The position numbers were made by a program, and so were the translations under genes. This document shows, one piece after another, positions 23,339-34,969 of a stretch of 64,000 nucleotides of DNA; within the stretch, counting starts at the first letter, position 1, and each line of letters begins with the position of its first letter. Source of the stretch: Corylus avellana (lineage: Eukaryota; Streptophyta; Magnoliopsida; Fagales; Betulaceae); the NCBI RefSeq assembly GCF_901000735.1, contig NC_081545.1, positions 2,958,583-3,022,582 of the forward strand. Direction: 5' to 3'. The notes beneath the pieces are model-generated. The model searched no databases and was not told where the DNA came from. It saw only the letters and a program-made list of their open reading frames with translations.

Positions 23339-25590
23339 GTGACAAATTTCGTCTATGCTTTTCAGTTTTAACGATCAATTAATACTTATATAATCAAATG
23401 ATTTAATGAGTGTTAGGGGAATTAGGAGGGGATTAGAATTTGTGCTGAAGTAGAATTTTAGTTAATAAGGATTATTAGTTATCAATTAGGATTCAGGATT
23501 AAGATCATTAGATGAGTATTTTCTATCTTATCTTATTATAAGTTTCTATTTAAAGAAACTAGAAAGTTAATTAAATAATCCGTGAAATTTTTCCTTAAAA
23601 TAAATTGTAAACGTAACTTATAATAGTGAAAATAGCTAAACACAATTACTTATAAGATTAGGAGTCGGAAAACAAAATGGTAGAAAATGTCTAATTTTAT
23701 TTGCATGTAACTTCTTGTCGAACATTCGTTCCCTTAGGGTTTGCATCGGATGATAAATGATAGATGATAGAATTGATTATTCGGTTCTCAAAACATTATG
23801 GAAATTTGAAATTCTTTTCACACTTTTTGCGAATCACATCAATATGGGTACAATTGTGTTTATAATTTAAAGATAATTTTTACACTTGCAACATGTTAAA
23901 AATATTTAAACATTCTCGTTAGTGGTAAATTGGTAACTATTTAAAATAATTACCACGTAATTAGACGGGGTGTTATAGCAATCTAAACCTAAAGATTTTT
24001 GGCAATGTGCCAAAAAGTTGGTCTGACCCATTTGATACTCGGCCCCGAGGCAAAAAACAAAGGTGGCCATGAATGACGATTTCAATAAAGGCAAATCTAC
24101 TTGAGAAACACTAACTACAGTAACAAGCGAGTTTGGGGACCACAGTAGGGGAAGGAGCACTATAACCGTTTGGATCGAAGGTTCTTAAGCGGAGCACCAC
24201 CACAATATCCACCAATGAAGGTGTAGGAAATACCACATATGAGTATGTAACTAGATATGGAGTCTTCATAGATGAAAAGAAGGTACCACCTATAGAGATC
24301 CGAGTCATGATTCAGAGCACACGGCGTGCTAGAAAATTTATTTTTTTAATATTTTAATGCAAAAAATAAAAAAATAAAAAAATTTTGCACCGGCGTACTC
24401 TTTTGCTTCACCCATAGAGATCCATATGTGAAATAAAGAACAAGTTGTTGATATGACGTGTGACCAAACGCGGAGCGGTTGAGGTGACGGCAAGTGCAAG
24501 ACACTTGCACTTGGGAGGAGCATGGTTTGCACGAACCAGAGTGGAGACTGTCGTCGGAAGCGGAGGAGGATAGTGATGGTGGGTAGGCGGCGCACGGGAG
24601 TGAAGATGGAAGGCGAACACAACAAATTTGGCCTTCAAAATGCAAACACCACAAGAAGAAGAGAATAAGAAAGGCTAGAAAGGAAAAGAAAAAGATGAGG
24701 AAGGAAAAGGGAGGAGCTGGTCCTCCTTCCTCCCCGGTCAGCAGAGCCAAGAAGAGAACAAGTGTAAAATCTAGAAGAGGAAAATCAGAAATTAAAGCTA
24801 CTTTTTTTGAGAGAGAAAGGTCGGTCAGGTGTGAGACCAATTGATAAGAAGTTGATGAAAGAATAAGATTGTTGGGATTTGTTTAGTTAAGATTTTTTAT
24901 TTTGTCATTTCTTAAATGTCTCAATTAGCGACTCAATAGCAACCCTCAGTCTCCACCAGGAATGAAGAGCCTTTCTAGGACTTTGGGAACAATGGCTATT
25001 CAAAGCGATTAAAATTCTATTAGGATCATGATTAGTTTTATTAGATTTATCATTAGTTGGGTATATTCTATCTTATCTTATTGTAAGTATCTATTTAAAT
25101 ACACTAGAAAGTTAATAAAATAAGAAAAATAATATATATATATATATATATTTTCTTTTCTTTTTAAGTTGGTTTTCAAGTAACATGTGACCGTTTTATA
25201 TACTTACAATAATTTGACCTTTTTCTTTTTCTTTATGTCTTAATATATATTTTTTTTTCTTCGTAAAATAAATGAGAGTATTTTGAAATAAGTTAACATA
25301 TGGGTGAAATTGAAAACAATTGATAGATTGATGTACTAAATTGAAATAAATTAAATTTTATTGAAGTGATGACAGACATTAAGTGAAAGCTTAAAAAAAA
25401 CACATTACAATAATTTCACGAATCATTTGGATAGATGATGAAAATGAGAATTAAGTGCATTACTTTGTTAGGAGTGAAGTAGAATAGCACGTCAGCAAAA
25501 AAATTTTTTTAGTTTCTGCATTAAATTATTAAAAAAAATTTTCTTATACAGCGTGTACGTTCTAAATCACGACTCCTCTGTCAGACACAA
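23339..25590. other. Stretch between LysM exons, with possible LTR remnants
   Basis: Two segments resemble each other: 23510-23590 ('tctatcttatcttattata', then 'tttctatttaaa' and 'actagaaagttaat') and 25065-25130 with the same phrases. Segments starting TGTTAGGGG (23413) and TGTTGGGATT (24868) precede them. This could be the LTR pair of a decayed non-autonomous retroelement of about 1.7 kb. The interior (23900-24840) has partly open minus frames but no domain I recognise. (TA)n lies at about 25133-25150. Confidence 0.35.
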
Positions 25591-26463
25591 CATGTCTGCT
25601 ATTGGAAGAAACTGTCCTCAGCCAACAACAATCCTCCACGTCACCTCCAGCCAGCTCAAATAGCCGCCTTTTCAAACCCACCCCCAAGCTCAATCAGTCA
25701 ACGTTCAACATCATCAATAAGCATATTCAATCTAATTTCTCTTCGTCTTCCCCAATCACCACCAAAGACCCAGTTCTTGATTCTTCCATCAATTCAGAAC
25801 CCAGTTTCCAATTTCCCAATCCAATGAAACCCAAATTGGGGTTTTTGTTATTGGTGGTTGTCTGGGTCTCAGTTTTTTGTTCCATAGCCGAATCCAAATG
25901 TAGCAAAGGATGTGGTTTAGCTTTAGCTTCATACTACGTGCGGGAGGACTCAAATCTCACATACATAGCTCAAGTTTTGCAATCTGACCTTAATATTTCA
26001 CCTGATACTATTGTAAGCTACAACAAGCAGACGATACCCAACAAAGACTACGTTCCAAAAGAAATAAGAATCCATGTTCCATTCCCATGTAACTGCATCA
26101 ATGGAGAGTATCTGGGTTACGTGTTTAATTACACGGTTTTTACGGGGGACACGTACACGACGGTGGCGCAGACGGCCTACGCGAATCTGACCACGGCCGA
26201 GTCGTTGGAAACGAATAATAGCTATCCCGCCAATAATATACCCAATGTGAATACGAGGTTGAATGTGCCGGTGACATGTTCGTGTGGGAGCAGCTCGGTT
26301 TCGAAGCAATACGGGTTGTTTATTACGTACCCGCTTCGGCAGAATGACACTTTGGAATCGGTTGCGGAGGAGACGGGCCTTGATTCAACCTTGCTGCAGA
26401 GTTACAACCCGGGTGTGGATTTTAGCGAAGGGAGTGGTGGTTTGGTGTATATTCCAGGCAAAG

Positions 26464-27716
26464 GTGATAAATTTCGTTATGCTTTGAGTTAATGAAATTT
26501 TTATGCAGATATGTAAGTTGGGGTTTTGTTAATTTAGCTTCTTGGATTCACGGATGTGTTAGAATAGCAACAAGTAGATGAGAATTTGATTTCTTGCAGG
26601 ATTAAGTAGAGGCTTATGTAGTACTAATGATTTATGGATCCTAGGAATGGGTGGAAGGTATTCTATTATACCTACAAACTTGCAGACAAGAAATTTTAAC
26701 CTTAAAATTTAAGGGTAAATTGTAATTTATCTGTGATTGGGACTAATTATACTTTATCTTCCTGATTTTGAAAAGTTACACTAACCTCCTTGTATAAATT
26801 AACATATTTTGATGAACCGATCGAGTGGTGCCGCATTATCATTTATGCAACACGCTAGTTGCACATAACCATTTTACAATTTTTGTAAAGTAAGATAGGT
26901 AAGTGTAGTTAGGCCTAACCACAAGAGGTAAATTCTAATTAATGTTAAAAATTAAATGTCCAATTTGTTGAATCCATTATAAACTCAACTTAGATAGTGT
27001 TACAAAGGGCTGCTGGATGAGCCTAGATGTTCATTTTGGGTAATTTGAAATGAACATCTCCAGTTATCTATAGATAAAAGGGATAATTGCATAGTTTAGT
27101 TAAGCGATTGGAGATTGAATGCTATTGCTTTGGACTTTGGCGATTGGCGGTGGAGCAGTAGGTATTTTGGGAACTGGGTTGAACTACTGAAGTGAAAACT
27201 AAATCAATGAGCCTCCGTGAAGTGGGATAGATTATTAATACCATGGTATAAAACTCAAAATTTCATTGCTTCCAATTGAAGCACAAAAGTGAAAGTGGAA
27301 CATATTGAATCTTAAATTGCAAAATCTATAAAGTATAACCCAACGCTAAAAGTTATGTCCTCTCCAAGCTCAATAGCTACATGAATTTCTCCCCCCCCCA
27401 CCCCCTTGCCATTATTCTACCGTGGTTGTAACCTTGGTGATACTGGTAGTGATTCCTTTTTTCCTTCTTTTTTTTTCTTCTTCTTTTTCATGACACTCGT
27501 GTCCAATTCCAAATGCTATGAAAAACATTGAGTAGTTTCCTTTCTCTATTGCTCCAAGTGGGCCACACAAATTATGCAATAGCATGCTTACTGGAAAGAA
27601 AAAGGCAATATTACTAATGAATTTCAAGCACCAGATTTTTGTTTAAATGTAGTTTCTGGGGGTATGAGTTTCTATAAACTTGATTTTTTTTTTTTTGTCT
27701 TTCTTTTTATTTGCAG
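26464..27716 (+). other. Intron 1 of the LysM receptor gene
   Basis: GT at 26464 and AG at 27715-27716 bound a 1253-nt intron. The 3' part is strongly pyrimidine-rich (27440-27500 and 27684-27715). I see no other gene in it. An exon A transcript would have to skip across this region together with exon B. Confidence 0.7.
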
Positions 27717-28617
27717 ATCAAAATGATACTTATCCACCTCTGGCATCAAGGTAGCTTCTATAAATCTAATCTTCATTCTAAATGAATTCTTCTTAAATCC
27801 TATTGTAAGTTTTCTCATATTTACAAGCTTTGTTTTGTTTTTCTCCCTTTTGCAGCACAAGCGGTTTGGCCTTCTCCTACAGTTGGTTTTATGATGATTA
27901 TGTTTATTTTGATATTTGGAGACAAATATGAGATAATAAAGTGGAAAGTTTTTGCTACTTTTGAGCTTAATATTTGCTTAACTATAAGCAGGATTAGCGG
28001 GAGGAGTTATTGCTGGCATAGCTATAGGAGGAGTAGCTGGTGTGCTGTTATTTGCAGCCTGTATATATCTTCGATGTTACCGAAAGAAGAAGGTGAAGGC
28101 ACCGCTGCTCTTAGAGCTATCTGAGAATCCATCTGTCCAGAATGGACATGGTATATATACTTCGTTCGGAACCCATTATAGATGTTTTTTAGTGAATGAG
28201 TGCTTCATGGATCTACTGGTCTCAAAAAGTATCTTTAAACTTGATTAACCTCTTAGTGAAAACAATAACCTCATTTAAATTAGATGACAATCTTATTCAA
28301 TCATCATAAGTCACATTCCCCAGAGATGGCTAAGGTCTTACGCTTGACACCCCGCACCACACCAAACAGTTACAATACGTATTATATTTCATATGTAGTA
28401 TGTTTTTTTCCTTTGGAGAATCAAGTTTATCTGAAGTTGCTGAAAAATGTTACGCTTTCAAATAATGCGATTGTTGATTTTGTTTGGAGTGTTTGCAACT
28501 TGAAATTCTCACTAGTGTCAGTGCTCTAATCTATTATTTTTTTCTTCAAAATAGTCTGCAAATTACTGTTATAAAGAATCATTGTGACTGACATAACCAA
28601 TGAAATTTTATGGATGT

Positions 28618-28642
28618 TGCCTCTCTCTCTCTCTCTCTCTCT
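28618..28642. repeat. (CT)n microsatellite
   Basis: Run of CT dinucleotides in intron 4 of the LysM receptor gene, about 65 bp upstream of the exon 5 acceptor at 28707. It may add to the polypyrimidine content there, but a separate tract precedes the acceptor itself. Confidence 0.85.
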
Positions 28643-30264
28643 TTTGGCTCCTAATGGGAGATTAGACATGATTTCACTTATGGGGTTTCCCTGTATTTTT
28701 GATTTAGGGCTTGGAAGTAGCTTCGAGAAAGATGTAACTGGTTCTGCTGGTGGTCCAGCTCCAGGTCTTACAGGCATATCTGTGGACAAATCAGTAGAGT
28801 TCTCATATGAAGAACTTGCTACAGCTACTGATAACTTCAGTATGGCTAATAAGATTGGTCAAGGTGGTTTTGGGGCTGTTTATTATGCAGAGCTGAGAGG
28901 CGAGGTATGTAGCCACATGTATTTTTATTTATATATGGTTTGCAAATGAATCAGTGCATGGCAGATTTGCACATTAAATATGTAGTTGGCTCTGCAACTT
29001 GTCTGATTTTCTTGGTCAATAATGTTTTTCTTTTTTTAAGTGATATGCTACTCCCTCTACATGGCTGATTTTGTTATGCCTGGATAATATAATAAGACTT
29101 GTAGTCGTGCAGGTTTATATTAAACGATATGGTAGTCCCTCTTCATGGAAGATTTGCAGTCTTTCACCACATTTTATGAGAAACCTTCTAGAAACAGATT
29201 TCAAATAGGAAAATTATGGTGATCCTTTTAGATTGGAGATGGTTAGAACTTTGATTTTTAATCAATTAAGAATATATTATTGAGAACAACTTATTTTAGC
29301 ATAAATAAAGGTTTAAAAGTGAGGAACACTTGCGAATTCCATAGCTAAATAGGTGAAATCGCTTAATGCCACTTTTGTTTTCTTGTCTGAATGTGTTTAT
29401 CTATGATACCTTTATTGGTAATTTAAGCTACTCTAAAATAGAGAATGATGAGGAGGTTGGTCAAAAAGGGACTTCCCAAGTATGGAAGTCAAGCTGGACA
29501 GCATGGTAAATATTGAATTTCTAAAGTCAGCTCTAGTTGGTTGTATGGGGCTTGCTGAATAGGGTTCAGCACCCAATCTGGTTAATTATAAGTGTATGAG
29601 AAATTAATGTGAGTGGGAAGAATGGATGAGCAGTTCAATCAATCTTTATCCTTTGCTCATGTTAAAGATGAAATGTACATTTCATCAACATCTTGTATGT
29701 CTATTTTACATGTTGCATCTGTTAATACTCTATATGGATGGCTAATCAATCTTACCATATTTTATGTTTATATCAGTTTTCACTTTCATAACAGCCCCTC
29801 CCCCCTCACTCTTATCTGCAGAAAGCTGCAATCAAGAAGATGGATATGCAAGCATCCAAAGAATTTCTTGCTGAATTAAATGTTTTAACACGCGTTCATC
29901 ACTTGAACCTGGTAATATACTTTCTTTCCCAACAATAATATGATTATTGTTTAGTACTTAATCACTTGACCAAAGCCTATGTTGTATGCTTATCTTTGCA
30001 GAGATATCCATACTGCACTAGCCAGCCCCTTTACATCATTATTATGTATGTACACACACACACACACACACAGAGATGCAGGAGAGCTCACTCTATATAT
30101 CCCTCAAGGGTCATCTATGCCATTTATCCCTTCTTGAATGCCATCCACCCCTAAATATCAACCACAAAATAACAATAACATGGAAAACAATTGACTCCCT
30201 TGTGTTTGTGGCATCAGAGGTTTATATGCATTTTAAAATATACCCTTCATGTTATTTCCTCAAA

Positions 30265-30364
30265 NNNNNNNNNNNNNNNNNNNNNNNNNNNNNNNNNNNN
30301 NNNNNNNNNNNNNNNNNNNNNNNNNNNNNNNNNNNNNNNNNNNNNNNNNNNNNNNNNNNNNNNN
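30265..30364. other. Scaffold gap (100 N) hiding an LTR start
   Basis: Exactly 100 N. The base after the gap aligns with position 33808 in the 3' LTR that begins at 33637, so at least about 171 bp of 5' LTR must be missing. The nominal 100 bp is therefore too short. The remaining LysM kinase exons could also be affected by this break. Confidence 0.9.
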
Positions 30365-31147
30365 TCGATCGAAGCTGTTGATCAAGATTGGACAGCATTT
30401 TCAGAATGGCTGTCCGGACCGCCAGAAGCTAGGTCTAGACCCAAGTTCCAGAAAGCTACAATTGAGAGTCAAATCCGAACCATCAGAAGCTGGGTCCGAA
30501 CCCAATTTCCAGCAAGTCCTTTTTATATGGCCTGTCCGGACACAAGACTTGGATGTCCGGACCCCACGGGTTTATGCATATGTAACCATAGCCGTGTCCG
30601 GACACCCACTTTTCCCTGTTCGGACATGGCCGCTAAATTGCTGTTTATTTTTATTTAAACAAACGGTTTTGCCTATTATACGTACGTATTTAGGGGAACA
30701 AAAACAGAGAGCTTAGAGAGAGATATTGTTCTAGTTTATGTGAGTAAAGATTAAATATGTGAAGCCAATTGGAGTTCCAGTGAAAGGAAACCTTATAGAA
30801 GAATTGTGCTAGATGTTCTGGAAAGGGCTACTGTGGTAGAAGTCAAGTAGGTCGCTTGTCGTGTACAAGGAAGAGTAAATTGCAAAGGTTTTGTAATTCT
30901 TCTTGTATTTCTTATTCTTCTTATAGTGGATTGATTTCCTGGGTTTGACTGCCCCGGAGAGGTTTTACATTTAGAGAGTTCTCTAAATGGTTTCCTCTTT
31001 GTAACCAAATATCTGTGTTCTTATTTTTCATTACATATCTGTATTTGGTTGATTATTAATTGTTAGGTCAGATCTTATTCCGCTTAATATTTGTGAATCA
31101 CCTAGACATTTGAATAGGTGTCGTCTGGAGTCGTTTTAGAATTTTCA
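30365..31147 (+). repeat. 5' LTR (left end lost in gap)
   Basis: Matches 33808-34591 with scattered substitutions and ends in ...TTTTCA at 31147. It contains several GTCCGGAC palindromes between about 30412 and 30602. Confidence 0.9.
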
Positions 31148-31149
31148 AT

Positions 31150-31167
31150 TGGTATCAAAGCGGGTTT
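31150..31167 (+). promoter_or_regulatory. Primer-binding site (initiator Met tRNA type)
   Basis: TGGTATCAAAGC followed by GGGTTT lies two bases after the LTR end. It is one base off the plant consensus TGGTATCAGAGC that pairs with the 3' end of initiator methionine tRNA, where minus-strand synthesis starts. Confidence 0.85.
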
Positions 31168-31216
31168 AATCTGTCAAATAATTAAATTCCTGAGTGTGAT
31201 CCTATATACTTTCTAA

Positions 31217-32146
31217 ATGTCCCAAACTCTTGATTGTTTTGAAACTATTATGTCTTCTGATAAACAGTATTATTCTGATTTTAATTCTGATAATGAAATC
31301 GATCTTCAGGAGATTTATAATTTGTTGTTTGTGAAATTCTCTGAGCTACAAGTTATTAATTCCAAGAATCTAAAGAAACTCAGAGAGGCTGAACATGATC
31401 AAGATGAGCTAATTGGTGAATTGAGTGATTCTCTTGATTTGTGTAAAACATTGAAATCTGAAAATCATGATCTTGCTAATAAAGTTGAGTCATTAGAGAA
31501 TGAATTAAAGGAGTCTAAAAATCTATTGGAAAAATTCACTAATGATAATCTTGACAAAATTTTGCATACCCAAAAATCTACTTGTGATAAACCTGGGATT
31601 GATTTTGACAAGATTATTGCTCATTCCTCTAACCTTGCTTCTTCTTCCAAGAAAGTTTTTGTTGAAACAGAAAACTTGGAAGAGCCATTGGATAAAAATA
31701 AACTAGTTGCTGTTCACTCGTCAAGAAGAAGAGGAAAAGAAGTCTTAAAGAAAAAGAAGAAAACAGCTACTGTGACCTCAAGAGGTAAGAAGGGTAAGAA
31801 AGGCAAGTACTCTCGTATTGAGCACTTTTTACCTAGAAGCAACTTCAACTTTGTTTACCTTGCAAGGAACCAACCTTTTCAAAGGTTCATTCCTGCATGT
31901 TATCATTGTGGTAAGATTGGGCATATTCGCCCTAATTGTTTTCAGTTGAATAATCATGAGTCAAAAAGAGATTATTTTCGTTCTAGTAATAGTCATGAGG
32001 AATTATTCAACATGCTAAGGGGTGTTATCACCCAGTTAAATGATTTGGACAAGAGTCGTGCATTTGTCCACAATATAAAGAAAGTTTGGATTAAGAAGGT
32101 TGATACCATTCACACATTAAGGGGGAGTGGTAGTAATCTCACCTAA
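31217..32146 (+). CDS. Gag-like protein with CCHC zinc knuckle
   Basis: A 309-residue ORF from the first ATG after the primer-binding site. The first half is acidic and heptad-rich (about residues 45-115, likely coiled coil). A lysine-rich stretch follows around 180-205, then a zinc knuckle CYHCGKIGHIRPNC at residues 228-241 (CX2CX4HX4C). This matches the C-terminal part of plant copia gag proteins; the usual N-terminal UBN2-type capsid region is absent. The protein would bind the element's RNA in virus-like particles. It is uninterrupted, so the copy is young or the frame is still useful. The downstream frame has no pol. Confidence 0.82.
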   Translation: MSQTLDCFETIMSSDKQYYSDFNSDNEIDLQEIYNLLFVKFSELQVINSKNLKKLREAEHDQDELIGELSDSLDLCKTLKSENHDLANKVESLENELKESKNLLEKFTNDNLDKILHTQKSTCDKPGIDFDKIIAHSSNLASSSKKVFVETENLEEPLDKNKLVAVHSSRRRGKEVLKKKKKTATVTSRGKKGKKGKYSRIEHFLPRSNFNFVYLARNQPFQRFIPACYHCGKIGHIRPNCFQLNNHESKRDYFRSSNSHEELFNMLRGVITQLNDLDKSRAFVHNIKKVWIKKVDTIHTLRGSGSNLT

Positions 32147-32912
32147 ATTAGGTGAGTAAATAACATGTCTAGGAATTGTTGTTTTGCTTATTTTTGAAAA
32201 TCGTAGAGTATGTTGTTTTTCTTTGTGCATTGTATTTTTGTTTGTTTTGCATTTGTTTTCGTTCATGTGCATTTCTTTTGTAAAAAATTTTAAAAAGACA
32301 AAAATATGTTACTTTGATTGTTTTCTTTTCTTTCTTTTGTCTTATGTACCTAGATAGTCCATTAATTTCTCATGTTGCTTTTTATGGATTTAATTCCTTG
32401 CGTCTTGGAATGTTCTTAATATGCATGAAATGAAAATTTATGTCAATAGACTTGTGTTTGTGGTTACCTAAAGCTTGAACTTATGTGGTACATTTTGCCT
32501 ATGCTTTATCTCTTGTGTACATTTAAGCTTTAAATTGAGGTTTTGTTTCACTTTATTTGTGAGGTATGTTAGGTAACCATATGAGGTTTTTGACTAGTCA
32601 TATTTTTCAAATTAACCATATGTTAGTTGAACCCAGGGCTTAAAAATTCCTGCTTTCTCTTTTGTGATAAGCACCAAAAGTTTAAGGACACTTTCTCAAA
32701 GAGAAAAATAAACAAGATAATGAAACAAATAAAATCAAAAGATCATATTCCAAAAGGAATTTATTTCACTGTGTCAAACTTATGCAAAATGTATTACAAA
32801 GAGAAACGTATAAGATGAGAGTGGCTAGGCCCTAGTATGATAAGGTTTGACTTTTGATTTGATATACTTGTCAAAACCTCATGGTGGTGAAACTTTCTCC
32901 TCATTTTATAAG

Positions 32913-33350
32913 TTGAAAATTTTTCTCTTTGGATGGCTTACACACACACTACACAAGCATGGGTTGAATGGAACATTTTTCTTTGCTTGGGTTAAGCAAT
33001 ATGAGTTTCTTGCAATTTCTAGTCTCATGTATATTTTGCATATTTTGAGCATGTTTGGGATATTCATTGTGCAATACATGAGTCATTGATATGTATATCA
33101 TGTGTGTTCATTTGACTTTTGAGGGGGAGAATTGAAAATTTTTCTCTTTGGATGGCTTACACACACACACTACACAAGCATTGGTTGAATGGAACATTTT
33201 TCTTTGCTTGGGTTAAGCAATATGAGTTTCTTGTAATTTCTAGTCTCATTATATTTTGCATATTTTGAGCATGTTTGGGATATTCATTGTGCAATACATG
33301 AGTCATTGATATGTATATCATGTGTGTTCATTTGACTTTTGAGGGGGAGA
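32913..33350. repeat. 219-bp tandem duplication inside the LTR element
   Basis: 'ttgaaaatttttctctttgg' begins at 32913 and again at 33132, and the following 210 bases repeat nearly perfectly. Each unit ends in a 'gagggggaga' purine run, resembling the real polypurine tract at 33625. Confidence 0.9.
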
Positions 33351-33636
33351 AACATGTTTTGCTTTTTTTATCTTGTTGTTGATTATTGAATCATATATTG
33401 AGGGGGAGTTTTTGGTGATGTGTGTTCATGATCTTGCATTCTACGTCATTTTTTTTTTATCATAAGTTTTATTTATGTATTACTGTTCTACATATGCCTT
33501 GATGTATTTTGTGAAGTGTTTCAAGAAATATGAAAACCTTTTGTCATTCTGTGACAAAAAGGGAAAGTAAATATGGGGAGATGATGGGATTAGCTCAGCA
33601 TTTTGGTTTTGTCACTGAATTGCCAAAGGGGGAGTT

Positions 33637-34591
33637 TGTTAGTTCTTGTGTTGGCTTAATTCAGTTTCCAAAATGCAAAGGCTACTGTTCATAGGCTCAA
33701 ACACTGATATAGAATGCTCAGAATCCAATCTCCACCGTTCATAATGTAGATTCCTGTGTCATGAAAGTCCTTGCAAAATTTTAACTCAATCAGACCACAA
33801 ACGCCCATCGATCGGAGCTGTTGATCAAGACTGGACAATATTTCCAAAATGGCTATTCGGACCGCCAGAAGTTGGGTTCGGACCCAAGTTCTAGAAAGCT
33901 GTAATTGAGAGTCAGGTCCGGACCATTAGAAGCTGGGTCCGAACCCAATTTCCAGCAAGTCCTTTTTATATGGCCTGTCCGGACACAAGACTTGGATGTC
34001 CGGACCCCACAGGTTTATGCATATATAACCCTAGCCGTGTCCGGACACCTACTTATCCCTGTTCGGACATGGCGGCTAAATTGCTGTTTATTTTCTATTT
34101 AAACAAACTGTTTTGCCTATTATACGTATGTATTTTTGGGAACAAAAACAGAGAGCTTAGAGTGAGATATTTTTCAAGTTTATGTGAGTAAAGATTAAAT
34201 ACGTGAAGCCAATCGGAGTTTCGGTAAAAGGAAATCTTATAGAAGAATTGTGCCAGATGTTCTGGAAAGGGCTATTGCGGTAGAAGTCAAGTAGGTCGCT
34301 TGTCGTGTACAAGGAAGAGTAAATTGCAAAGGTTTTGTAATTCTTCTTGTATTCCTTATTCTTCTTATAGTGGATTGATTTCCTGGGTTTGGTTACCTCG
34401 GAGAGGTTTTACATTTAGAGAGTTCTCTAAATGGTTTCCTCTTCGTAACCAAATATTTGTGTTCTTGTTTTTCATTACATATCTGTATTTGGTTAATTAT
34501 TAATTGTTAGGTCAGATCTTATTCCACTTAATATTTGTAAATCACCTAGACATTTGAATAGGTGTAGGTTGGAGTCGTTTTAGAATTTTGA
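33637..34591 (+). repeat. 3' LTR
   Basis: Starts TGTTAGTTCTTG right after the polypurine tract AAAGGGGGAG. It ends near 34591 in TTTTGA, where the 5' LTR has TTTTCA, so the terminal CA has mutated or the end is one or two bases off. The target-site duplication cannot be tested because the left flank is in the gap. Confidence 0.88.
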
Positions 34592-34739
34592 AAGTGTATT
34601 ACTCTGTCAGACATCAGGGGGCGTTTGGCAACAACCTTGACCCAGGCCTCAATACTGTTTTTGTCTTTTTCCCTATATGTTTTTACACTTTTGCCCTTAT
34701 ATGTCTTGTTCCTTATATTTGCTCACAAACAAGTCGTGC

Positions 34740-34969
34740 GCAACGTCTGAAACGGAGCCCCCAGCTTCTCAAACTCGAAAATCCTCCAGCCCGCTCCCCC
34801 TCTCCGTGGCTTCTCCTAAATGACTGAAGCACCCATCCCCCTTGCGAATATTACTAGCTGCCGTTTCACCCCAACCCCTTCCGAAAAATCCAGCCTCTCG
34901 TTCCTGTTTCACAGTTGCTTCGGACGTGAGCTCTGTCTCGAGCAGGGGGGAAATCTGCGCGCCAACAAG
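34740..34969 (+). other. Possible 5' UTR exon with splice donor
   Basis: CT-rich, GC-raised sequence unlike its surroundings ends in CAACAAG followed by GTAAGAGCC at 34970, a good plant 5' splice site. No long ORF starts in it. The next plausible coding exon on this strand is the FAB1D-like exon at 42035, which would make this its leader across a 7 kb intron loaded with transposon debris. The link is inference only. Confidence 0.4.

Larger units (their letters stand above)
25824..29911 (+). pseudogene. LysM receptor-like kinase, exon B plus exons 2-6, truncated in the kinase
   Basis: CERK1/LYK-like chitin-type receptor kinase of the plasma membrane. Exons I can place: 1B 25824-26463, 2 27717-27750, 3 27856-27881, 4 27992-28150, 5 28708-28904 and 6 29822-29911, with GT-AG borders and phases 1, 2, 1, 1, 0 and 0 that chain without a stop. 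Exon 1B has a signal peptide (MKPKLGFLLLVVVWVSVF) and three LysMs with KCSKGC, PFPCNC and VTCSCG. Exon 4 gives the membrane segment (GGVAGVLLFAACIYL, then CYRKKK). Exons 5-6 give the glycine loop [10 protein letters not shown], the AAIKK lysine and the helix C glutamate (FLAELNVL), ending at HHLNL. Nothing coding the catalytic loop, activation segment or C-lobe is visible before the gap at 30265 or in the retrotransposon beyond it. The receptor is therefore truncated here, unless the missing exons lie in the gap or were displaced. Confidence 0.85.
30365..34591 (+). mobile_element. Gag-only copia-like LTR retrotransposon
   Basis: Order: partial 5' LTR (30365-31147), primer-binding site, a gag-like ORF, about 1.5 kb of non-coding DNA, polypurine tract (33625-33634), 3' LTR (33637-34591). 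The LTRs are near-identical, and the inferred full length of about 954 bp agrees for both. No protease, integrase or reverse transcriptase is present between gag and the 3' LTR. It would be a non-autonomous element dependent on a relative. It lies just after the last LysM kinase exon. Confidence 0.88.

Noticed and set aside
24338..24840. Overlapping minus-strand frames with a Ser/Pro/His-rich composition
   Set aside because: No recognisable domain, and located in a probable retroelement remnant between LysM exons; not enough to call a gene.
25602..25823. 74-residue N-terminal extension of LysM exon B
   Set aside because: Starts at TTG, is Ser/Pro-rich and not conserved in exon A, and the signal peptide begins at the ATG at 25824.
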